From Methanobacteriota archaeon (lineage in GTDB: Archaea > Halobacteriota > Methanocellia > Methanocellales > Methanocellaceae): a stretch of 5,005 nucleotides of DNA. The position numbers and the translations under genes were made by a program. The number at the start of each line of letters is the position of its first letter. Within the stretch, counting starts at the first letter, position 1. The notes under the pieces were generated by a model. The model ran no database searches and was not told where the DNA came from. It was given only the letters and a program-made list of their open reading frames with translations. The stretch lies in assembly GCA_023436075.1 (NCBI GenBank), contig JAEZKS010000277.1, positions 1 to 5,005 of the forward strand, given 5' to 3'. Positions 1 to 4,636 of the stretch are shown in pieces.

Positions 1-7
1 ATATCAT
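1..7 (-). CDS. possible start of a leftward gene (first two codons only)
   Basis: On the minus strand an ATG lies at 7-5, followed by ATA and one more base before the window ends. Its upstream context is gene-like: AGGTGG (16-11) sits three bases before the ATG, and CTTAAATATT (50-41) is centred about 38 bases from it. The dphB start in this window has nearly the same geometry, with GGTGAT three bases before the ATG and a TATA box about 36 bases upstream. No product can be named from two codons. The call rests only on these start signals and could be chance. Confidence 0.3.
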
Positions 8-8
8 G

Positions 9-50
9 CTCCACCTGTATGAGCTATTGTTGCTTCTGCGAATATTTAAG
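9..50 (-). promoter_or_regulatory. candidate promoter and ribosome binding site for the leftward edge gene
   Basis: Read leftward, CTTAAATATT at 50-41 resembles an archaeal TATA box and would place transcription initiation near base 20. AGGTGGAG at 16-9 matches the archaeal Shine-Dalgarno consensus, complementary to the CACCTCC end of 16S rRNA. If real, bases 8-200 are a divergent regulatory region shared with the membrane regulator gene at 201. Confidence 0.35.
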
Positions 51-111
51 GATTCTTTCTTGCGTGGATGGCGAATAATTGATAACGGGCCATAATTTAT
101 CCACAATTACT

Positions 112-127
112 TAATAAAACTTTATTA
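112..127 (+). promoter_or_regulatory. AT-rich palindrome overlapping the likely TATA region of the membrane regulator gene
   Basis: TAATAAA (112-118) and TTTATTA (121-127) are perfect reverse complements around an AC centre. The right half with its flank (CTTTATTAG, 120-128) can serve as a weak archaeal TATA box, preceded by an A-rich BRE-like stretch. Initiation would fall near 148-152, giving a leader of about 50 bases to the ATG at 201. An alternative AT-rich element, ATAATTTAT, lies at 92-100. A symmetrical site at a promoter could also be an operator. The promoter role is inferred. Confidence 0.35.
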
Positions 128-200
128 GTGCCTCTTTCGTTTTAAAAAAGTATTTATGTGTCCAGGCTTATTATCCAAGTATATGTCAGGGACAGGGATT

Positions 201-1151
201 ATGGAGTCGAAGACGCGTAAACCTCGTTTCACAGCGATCGTCTTTTTTATGGCTCTGTTAATTGCCCTCGCCCTGGTGCCGTCATTTGCTGCGGCCGAAT
301 GTACTGTGCATGGCCGTGTGTATGACTGGGGGACGTTCAGCATTGTGGACAATGCAGTGGTACAGGTCTACTCCATGCCTGATATGATAATGGTGGGCAA
401 AGGAGTAGCGGATGGCGGCAGCTATTCCTTCAGCCTGCCCGGCGGCGACTACATGATCATGGCATCTGCCGGGACTCCTGGCACGCTTTCGGAGCTCGTC
501 GCCACTGAGAATGTCACCAGAATCCCTGGCGGCGGCGAACGCACCATCGATTTGATCTTGTTCCCCGCGGATGACCCGGACTATCTGGCCGGGTTCACGG
601 ATGTCAATGCGACTCCGACGTTGTCTCCTGAATCGGCTCCTACGATGATGCCTGGCCCTACCGAACCGCCGTCATCGGACAACTGGGACCTGTGGCTGGG
701 CGGAGGTGCCATATTGCTGGCAGTTGTGGCGATCATCGTCGGCATTCTCGCGTTGCGGATGTTGCGGCCTAAGAATGCCAGGAATATGCTGCCCGGCGAA
801 GGCTCTTCCTCGAAAGTGGCGAACGTTTCGCCGTCGCCTGCTATGCCTGATGAAGCGCAAAAGCCAGACATACTGCCGACGCAGCCCGTTCAGCAGGATT
901 CGGCTTCACAACATCCGACAGTCAGGGATCTCCTACTGCCGGAGGACTGCCGCCAGGTGCTGGCGATCATCGAGAAGAACGATGGCCGCATCACCCAGCT
1001 CGACCTGCGAAAGATGCTTCCATACTCCGAGGCGAAGGTTAGCCTGATCGTGTCAGACCTGGAGAGCCGTGGCCTGGTCAAAAAGATCAAAAAGGGCCGT
1101 GGAAACGTGCTCATCCTGAACCGGCCGGAAGGCCGGGAGCCGGAAACCTGA
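201..1151 (+). CDS. membrane-anchored winged helix-turn-helix protein with extracytoplasmic beta-sandwich
   Basis: The 316-residue product has four parts. Residues 1-32 form a signal peptide, with basic KTRKPR, a hydrophobic core at 11-26 and a likely cleavage near SFAAA. Residues 33 to about 128 form an extracytoplasmic domain of carboxypeptidase-regulatory/PEGA-like character (HGRVYD, GGSYSFSLPGGDYMI). A Pro/Thr/Ser-rich linker then leads to a single membrane helix at about 164-188. Basic residues follow (RMLRPKNAR), placing the C-terminus in the cytoplasm. Residues 244-305 form a winged helix like those of archaeal MarR-type or DUF7343-type regulators, with a recognition-helix region YSEAKVSLIVSDLESRGLV and a Lys/Arg-rich wing. 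The likely role is a one-component transmembrane sensor that binds DNA directly. The ligand and target genes are unknown. I chose the start at 201 over in-frame ATGs at 156 and 183 because it gives a compact signal peptide. The GGGAT upstream is only a weak ribosome site. Confidence 0.85.
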   Translation: MESKTRKPRFTAIVFFMALLIALALVPSFAAAECTVHGRVYDWGTFSIVDNAVVQVYSMPDMIMVGKGVADGGSYSFSLPGGDYMIMASAGTPGTLSELVATENVTRIPGGGERTIDLILFPADDPDYLAGFTDVNATPTLSPESAPTMMPGPTEPPSSDNWDLWLGGGAILLAVVAIIVGILALRMLRPKNARNMLPGEGSSSKVANVSPSPAMPDEAQKPDILPTQPVQQDSASQHPTVRDLLLPEDCRQVLAIIEKNDGRITQLDLRKMLPYSEAKVSLIVSDLESRGLVKKIKKGRGNVLILNRPEGREPET

Positions 1152-1161
1152 AAGATACCTT

Positions 1162-1204
1162 AATCAAGCCAGCTTGATTTCTTTCAAATGAAATCAAGTT
1201 TCTT
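1162..1204 (+). terminator. two overlapping, mutually exclusive hairpins after the membrane regulator gene
   Basis: Eleven bases after the stop, AATCAAGC (1162-1169) pairs with GCTTGATT (1172-1179) around two bases (or seven pairs with a four-base loop). CTTGATTTC (1173-1181) also pairs perfectly with GAAATCAAG (1190-1198) around an eight-base loop. They share 1173-1179, so only one can form at a time. The second is followed by TTTCTT. The simplest reading is a 3' end or terminator region; the T-run is weak, so termination is not certain. Confidence 0.45.
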
Positions 1205-1255
1205 ATGGATCAATAGGGTCGTTTATGGCCCTGTTCTAATGCTCCGACGGAATCG

Positions 1256-1264
1256 TTATATATT
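1256..1264 (+). promoter_or_regulatory. TATA box candidate for the glycosyltransferase gene
   Basis: TTATATATT is a good archaeal TATA-like element in the intergenic region, with expected initiation near 1283-1288 and a leader of about 40 bases before the ATG at 1328. The sequence just upstream is not a strong BRE. No strong Shine-Dalgarno precedes 1328: only GGT within AGATGGTCTG is seen. Confidence 0.5.
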
Positions 1265-1327
1265 GGTTATTCAGGAAGCATCGTAAAGTTAATAAGCCAT
1301 TGTTGCTATTCCCCAGCAGATGGTCTG

Positions 1328-2356
1328 ATGGCTTTCGAAACTCGCGCCAGGGTTAAACATTATCCCTTACCTAGCCTGTCAGATCGATCGTTCTTCGCGT
1401 GCAGCATCGTGCTGTTCGTGTTCGTCATTCTCGTGATGCTGTATCTGTCATCGCTTTTCATGGACAACGAATCGGCTATCTACGATACGGGCCGGTTCTT
1501 TGCGATGGCGAATGTCATCATCAATGGTGACACACCTTACATAGACTACCAGGACCCGAAACCGCCACTCATCTTCTTCACGCTCACGATCCCGCTACTG
1601 ATCGGGCAGCAGTTCTTCGGCGGCCTGCTGTTGATTGGCATATGCAACCTGATCAGTGCCATCGTGGTCATGGCAATCGCCTGGAAACTCTATGGCCGGT
1701 TTGCCGGGCTGCTCGCCGGGCTGCTGTTCCTGGTGAACATCGGCTGGGCACAGGGCTACTTCGTGATGACCGAGCCATTCACCATCGTGTTCCTGCTGCT
1801 CGCCACGTACTTTGCTCTTTTCAGCGAGAAACGGCATTACCTGATAGCAGGCATATGCGCGGGCATCGCCATCGGCTTCAAGCAATATGCGCTCATTGCC
1901 GTACCATTGCTGATTCTGGCCCTTTATTTCGAGAAAGCGTGGAGCCGGATGCCAGTGTTCCTCGCAGGTGTCGCGCTCCCGCTGATCGCCATCTTCGGCT
2001 CGATCTTCTTTGTATACGGCGTGCAGGCGCTGGACGCTTCGATTTACTGGAGCTTCGGCGTGGCTGCTCCATACATCGCCCGGAACAAGGTGGACCCGGT
2101 CATCAGCACGGGGACGGATACGATCGAGCTGGCGCTGAACATCCTGATCGCCGTGATCGTGTCCATAACGCTGTACCTGGGCTACAACAAGTTCCTGAAG
2201 GACCAGACACCGGGGCCGGGAGAGACCTATTTCCTCCTCTCCGCAGTCGGCTTTTCGCTGACGCTGCTTGTCCGGCAGTACCTGCACTACTGGGCCCTTG
2301 CCGTGCCGTTCCTGGCCATCCTCTGGGCCGGGTGGCTGCTTAAAAAGAGCCGCTGA
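1328..2356 (+). CDS. GT-C fold membrane glycosyltransferase, PMT/ArnT-like
   Basis: The 342-residue, strongly hydrophobic protein has about ten membrane segments, starting near 22-44, 80-98, 99-118, 124-140, 148-165, 170-200 and 208-230, with three more between 267 and 336. After the first helix comes the acidic outer loop typical of this fold: DNESAIYD (46-53), then INGDTPYIDYQDPKPPL (65-81). The D-x-K-P-P signature after a 'GDTPY.D' stretch is characteristic of PMT_2/ArnT-like enzymes, in which acidic residues of this loop act in catalysis. TEPF (148-151) and RQYLHYWALAVPF (316-328) also fit. Such enzymes move a sugar from a polyprenyl-phosphate carrier to an acceptor on the outer face of the membrane. 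Substrate and acceptor cannot be told from sequence. The protein is shorter than many relatives, which carry a further C-terminal domain. The start at 1328 is needed for the first helix. Confidence 0.8.
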   Translation: MAFETRARVKHYPLPSLSDRSFFACSIVLFVFVILVMLYLSSLFMDNESAIYDTGRFFAMANVIINGDTPYIDYQDPKPPLIFFTLTIPLLIGQQFFGGLLLIGICNLISAIVVMAIAWKLYGRFAGLLAGLLFLVNIGWAQGYFVMTEPFTIVFLLLATYFALFSEKRHYLIAGICAGIAIGFKQYALIAVPLLILALYFEKAWSRMPVFLAGVALPLIAIFGSIFFVYGVQALDASIYWSFGVAAPYIARNKVDPVISTGTDTIELALNILIAVIVSITLYLGYNKFLKDQTPGPGETYFLLSAVGFSLTLLVRQYLHYWALAVPFLAILWAGWLLKKSR

Positions 2357-2360
2357 TGCT

Positions 2361-2810
2361 TTGCGTCGTTAAACACGAAACCACGAAATCTCTTTTTATA
2401 TTAAAGCTCAAAGTGTTCGAAAGCACGGTTAAACCTCTAAGGGCACGAAAGCCACGAATTCAAGGGCACTAAACCCACGAACGCCACCAAGCTTAAAACA
2501 CTAATTAAAGCTCGAAAGGCTCGAAGACACCAAACGAAAACATGGTGCGATGCGCTCGTCGTTAGCGTGATTCGAGTCTCTGTAATCGCTCTATAATCAG
2601 CAGATGGCCTCGTTATCTGCATATACGATTTAATACATAGTAGTTTGGTGTCTTCGAGCCTTTAGAGCTATAATTCGCGTTTTAAAAGCTGTGTTTTAGT
2701 GAATTTGCTTTTTAATGGTGATTTTGCGCAGTTAGATGTTTAACCGAGCTTTAATTCATTTCGAGATTTAATATAAAAAGAAATTTCGTGTTTTTGTGTG
2801 AAACGGCGAA
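2361..2810. repeat. large imperfect inverted repeat in the gap before dphB
   Basis: The left arm (2361-2535) and right arm (2643-2810) are reverse complements with substitutions and small gaps, around a centre of 107 bases. Inner ends: 2515-2535 and 2643-2663 match perfectly over 21 bp, and over the innermost 43 bp I count 39 matches. Middle: 2420-2434 pairs with 2738-2752 at 14 of 15. Outer ends: 2368-2409 pairs with 2763-2804 at 36 of 42. The stretches between are more diverged. Each arm contains an AT-rich TATA-like stretch (2393-2407; 2767-2780). No transposase or clear target-site duplication is visible. It may be a decayed MITE-like element or an inverted duplication; the origin is inference. 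Confidence 0.85.
2374..2481 (+). repeat. CACGAA short-motif repeats in the left arm
   Basis: CACGAA occurs five times, at 2374, 2382, 2444, 2453 and 2476, in two closely spaced pairs (8 and 9 bases apart) plus a single copy, usually preceded by A, C or G and followed by A-rich sequence. The reverse complement TTCGTG occurs in the right arm at 2785-2790, with degenerate copies nearby. This low-complexity pattern explains the Phe/Val/Arg-rich short reading frames here, which should not be taken as genes. Confidence 0.6.
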
Positions 2811-2835
2811 AAGCCCGGATAAGGAAACATCACAA

Positions 2836-2845
2836 TTATAATATA
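2836..2845 (+). promoter_or_regulatory. TATA box candidate for dphB
   Basis: TTATAATATA lies just outside the right arm of the inverted repeat, about 36 bases before the dphB ATG, predicting initiation near 2862-2866 and a leader of only 10-14 bases holding the ribosome site. A second AT-rich element, TTTAATATAAAAAG (2767-2780), lies inside the right arm and could give a longer leader. Confidence 0.5.
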
Positions 2846-2866
2846 GGCGTGCGACTATCGGGGTTT

Positions 2867-2872
2867 GGTGAT
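2867..2872 (+). promoter_or_regulatory. ribosome binding site that decides the dphB start
   Basis: GGTGAT matches the downstream part of the archaeal Shine-Dalgarno consensus and ends three bases before the ATG at 2876. It supports 2876 over the in-frame ATG at 2798, which would add 26 basic residues encoded largely within or beside the inverted repeat. An out-of-frame ATG at 2871 overlaps the site. Confidence 0.7.
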
Positions 2873-2875
2873 GGC

Positions 2876-3646
2876 ATGCTGACTTTTATCGGGCTGGGCC
2901 TGTACGACGAGAAGGACGTCTCGGTCAGGGGACTCGAGGCGATCAGGGACGCTGACGTCGTTTACTCGGAATTTTACACGTCGAGGCTGATGGGCTCGTC
3001 CATAGAGAAGCTGGAGCAGATGTACGGTAAGAAAGTGATCGTCCTGTCCCGCGAAGAGGTGGAGCAGCGTCCGAAAGAGAGCATCCTGAAGGACGCGACG
3101 GACCTGAAGGTTGTTTTCCTCACCGGCGGCGACGCGATGGTTGCGACGACTCATGTGGACCTGCGCCTGCGGGCCATGAAGATAGGCATCGAGACCTGCG
3201 TGATCAACGGCGCGTCGATCCAGTCGGCCGTCTGCGGCGCTACCGGCCTGCAAAATTACCGCTTTGGCAAAGCGGCTACAATCGCGTTCCCGTACAAGGG
3301 TATCATCTCGGAGACGCCTTATGACACGGTGAAAATGAACCTGAAGAATGGCCTGCATACGCTGCTCTTTCTCGACATCGACCGGGAAAAAGGCTATATG
3401 ACCGTAAACGAGGGCATACGGCTGCTGCTCGAGGTCGAACGCCGTCGGAACGAAGGCGTGGTAGCCGACGCGTTGTGCGTTGGGATCGCGCGCGCCGGCT
3501 CGCCCTGCCCTCTCGTGAAAGCGGGGAAGATCGAGGCCCTGCAGTCATTCGATTTTGGCGGGCCTTTACACATCATGGTGATCCCCGCCGAGCTACACTT
3601 CCTGGAGGAAGAGGCTCTGCAGGCGTTAGCCGGGCTCATTAAGTGA
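2876..3646 (+). CDS. dphB: diphthine synthase (SAM-dependent methyltransferase)
   Basis: The 256-residue product is of usual length for archaeal DphB. This cytoplasmic enzyme uses S-adenosylmethionine to methylate the amino group of the modified histidine of elongation factor aEF2, making diphthine on the way to diphthamide. Family hallmarks are in order: the N-terminal MLTFIGLGLYDEKDVSVRG (1-19), YSEFYTSRL, the SAM-binding GGDAMVATTH (84-93), NGASI (111-115), GLQNYRFGK (124-132), GLHTLLFLDI (159-168) and IARAGS (204-209). This is the tetrapyrrole-methylase-like fold. Two motif positions differ from the Pyrococcus horikoshii form as I recall it: Ala for Pro in GD[P/A] and Asn for His in [H/N]GAS/HAPS. 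The gene has its own promoter and ribosome site after the inverted repeat. It overlaps the convergent gene at 3639-4424 by 8 bp at its 3' end. Confidence 0.95.
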   Translation: MLTFIGLGLYDEKDVSVRGLEAIRDADVVYSEFYTSRLMGSSIEKLEQMYGKKVIVLSREEVEQRPKESILKDATDLKVVFLTGGDAMVATTHVDLRLRAMKIGIETCVINGASIQSAVCGATGLQNYRFGKAATIAFPYKGIISETPYDTVKMNLKNGLHTLLFLDIDREKGYMTVNEGIRLLLEVERRRNEGVVADALCVGIARAGSPCPLVKAGKIEALQSFDFGGPLHIMVIPAELHFLEEEALQALAGLIK

Positions 3647-3652
3647 GCCCGG
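3630..3652. terminator. GC-rich palindrome spanning the overlapping stop codons of two convergent genes
   Basis: CCGGGCTCA (3630-3638) and TGAGCCCGG (3644-3652) are perfect reverse complements around TTAAG. The TGA stop of dphB forms the start of the right arm, and the TAA stop of the leftward gene lies in the loop. Both transcripts can form the same nine-pair hairpin at their ends. No T-run follows on either strand, so it is not a classical terminator; it could stall polymerase, protect 3' ends or be a by-product of coding. Confidence 0.55.
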
Positions 3653-4424
3653 AGAAGCCTCCTGAGTTAATCGCGTTCTGGATGTCGTTGAGGCTCATAT
3701 CATTGCCCGGGTCCGTCGCGCTGGCGGCGGCAACGGGATCGGACACTGCATTGTTCGCGCCGCTGATCGTATTGGTAAGCTGATTGGTCGTGTCGCCGAA
3801 TACCTGGGAGGTTAGCTGGTTGGCATCCGCCGATGACGTCGTCGCCGACGAGCTTCCCGATGGCTGCGGCGATGATGGCTGCTGCGTCTGCTGCTGTGCC
3901 GGCTGCTGTTGCTCTTGCTGCTGCGATTCGGTGATATCGTCTTTAGTGGGCAGCATATCGAGGGCATTCCTGATGAAAGACCGGCCAGTCGTGATCTCCA
4001 CGTTCAGGCTTATGCTCTTGAATTTGACGACTTCCGAAGCGGTCCCGGTGAATCCCTCGTAGGCGGCGTCCACTCGTATCGTATCGCCCATCCTGACGCC
4101 GGGAACCTCGAACATGTAGATGTCGCCGGCAGTGGTCTTGCCTACCTGTCTGCCGCTCAGGTAGATCGTGACCTCGGCACCCTGTACTGGCAGCTTGTCA
4201 TAATAGACGTTGCCCGATACCCTCAAATTGAACGTCTCTTCTGCTGCCTGCGTCGTCACGTCGGCCGGAGTCAGTTCCTGCGCCGGAAGCTGCGGAGCGG
4301 CCATTTGCATGGGCATCTGTGGCACGATCTGCCTGTCCAGCAGCGACGGCATGGCGAACGATGCAGCGCCGGCCGCCAGCGCAACGATCAGCACGGCTGA
4401 TATAATCAAGTCATTGATCCTCAT
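3639..4424 (-). CDS. exported or membrane-anchored beta-sandwich protein with Gln/Pro/Ser/Thr-rich tail
   Basis: I do not recognise a named family. The 261-residue product starts with a signal peptide or anchor (MRIND, then hydrophobic 6-24) and a Met/Pro/Gln/Ala-rich spacer (33-60). A beta-sandwich domain at about 65-145 resembles carboxypeptidase-regulatory or Ig-like folds (LRVSGNVYYDKLPVQGAEV, then GKTTAGDIYMFEVPGV). After it come a short conserved-looking segment RSFIRNALDMLP (148-159), a Gln-rich then Ser/Thr-rich tract (168-200), and an Asn/Thr/Ala/Ser-rich tail with no second membrane helix or obvious sorting signal. It probably acts outside the membrane, perhaps in the cell envelope. 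I chose the start at 4424 because AGGTGGG lies six bases upstream and the signal peptide begins there. The frame stays open to 4625, but that extension crosses the AT-rich promoter. It converges on dphB with an 8-bp overlap. Confidence 0.8.
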   Translation of the reverse strand: MRINDLIISAVLIVALAAGAASFAMPSLLDRQIVPQMPMQMAAPQLPAQELTPADVTTQAAEETFNLRVSGNVYYDKLPVQGAEVTIYLSGRQVGKTTAGDIYMFEVPGVRMGDTIRVDAAYEGFTGTASEVVKFKSISLNVEITTGRSFIRNALDMLPTKDDITESQQQEQQQPAQQQTQQPSSPQPSGSSSATTSSADANQLTSQVFGDTTNQLTNTISGANNAVSDPVAAASATDPGNDMSLNDIQNAINSGGFSGLT

Positions 4425-4430
4425 ACATTT

Positions 4431-4437
4431 CCCACCT
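4431..4437 (-). promoter_or_regulatory. ribosome binding site for the leftward exported protein
   Basis: On the minus strand AGGTGGG lies six bases before the ATG at 4424, a strong match to the archaeal Shine-Dalgarno consensus. It fixes the start and argues against the in-frame upstream ATG at 4625. Confidence 0.75.
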
Positions 4438-4498
4438 GCCCCGATCGCCTGTCCGACGGAGCTATGAGTCACCCGATAAATAAATATACAAATGATAT

Positions 4499-4506
4499 TT
4501 ATATAA
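4499..4506. promoter_or_regulatory. palindromic TATA box in the divergent promoter region
   Basis: TTATATAA is its own reverse complement. Read leftward (ACTTATATAAATAT, 4508-4495) it would start a transcript near 4475-4480 for the gene at 4424, with a leader of about 50 bases. Read rightward (TTTATATAAG, 4498-4507) it matches the canonical archaeal box and would start a transcript near 4528-4532. A second leftward candidate, TATATTTATTTATC, lies at 4487-4474. Confidence 0.5.
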
Positions 4507-4547
4507 GTATGTCCTGTGAAATAACGGATATTTCCCTTCCCCGTACC

Positions 4548-4589
4548 GGGCCGAGCAACAGTTCCGGCCCCTGTGCGCTTCCTTTTTTT
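4548..4589 (+). other. hairpin followed by a T-run between the divergent genes
   Basis: GGGCC (4548-4552) can pair with GGCCC (4566-4570), and a run of seven T lies at 4583-4589. On the plus strand this looks like a weak terminator, but it lies upstream of the HerA-like gene with no gene before it on that strand. It could end a short transcript from the rightward TATA box at 4498, or be meaningless. The stem is only five pairs and the T-run is 12 bases away. Confidence 0.25.
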
Positions 4590-4606
4590 CAGGCAGACTA
4601 AAAGGG

Positions 4607-4614
4607 TTATATAA
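4607..4614 (+). promoter_or_regulatory. TATA box for a probably leaderless HerA-like transcript
   Basis: TTATATAA, within the 10-bp palindrome GTTATATAAC (4606-4615), is centred about 26-27 bases before the ATG at 4637. That is the usual distance from an archaeal TATA box to the transcription start, so the mRNA should begin at or next to the start codon. No Shine-Dalgarno is seen before the ATG, in agreement. Confidence 0.65.
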
Positions 4615-4636
4615 CATCGGGACACAATTAGCCTTA

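Noticed and set aside
156..200. Earlier in-frame starts (156, 183) for the membrane regulator
   Set aside because: They add residues before a well-formed signal peptide and have no ribosome site. A nearly leaderless start at 156 cannot be fully excluded.
1595..2343. Long reading frames on both strands overlapping the glycosyltransferase gene (leftward 1595-2287, rightward 1642-2343)
   Set aside because: They are shadows of a GC-rich coding frame: soluble, Arg/His/Gln-rich, motif-free translations of a gene whose real frame shows clear membrane helices and family motifs.
2437..2622. Leftward 61-codon reading frame inside the inverted repeat
   Set aside because: It is read from the low-complexity CACGAA repeats and the repeat centre, has no ribosome site, and gives a biased composition without recognisable motifs.
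2361..2810. CRISPR array or intact insertion sequence in the dphB upstream gap
   Set aside because: There are no regularly spaced identical repeats of CRISPR length, no transposase frame and no visible target-site duplication. The structure is a single diverged inverted repeat.
2798..2875. Upstream extension of dphB by 26 residues
   Set aside because: The added residues are Lys/Arg/His-rich, partly encoded at the edge of the inverted repeat, and cross the TATA box. The family N-terminus MLTFIGLGLYD starts exactly at 2876, after GGTGAT.
2855..3639. Leftward open frames opposite dphB
   Set aside because: They are antisense shadows of a confidently identified gene, with biased composition and no start signals.
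3784..4467. Rightward frames opposite the exported protein gene, including a Cys-rich one
   Set aside because: The Cys run comes from antisense reading of the Gln codons (CTG/TGC triplets). No ribosome site or family signature is present.
4425..4625. Upstream extension of the leftward exported protein by 67 residues
   Set aside because: It would run through the AT-rich divergent promoter and put the signal peptide internally. A strong AGGTGGG site fixes the start at 4424.
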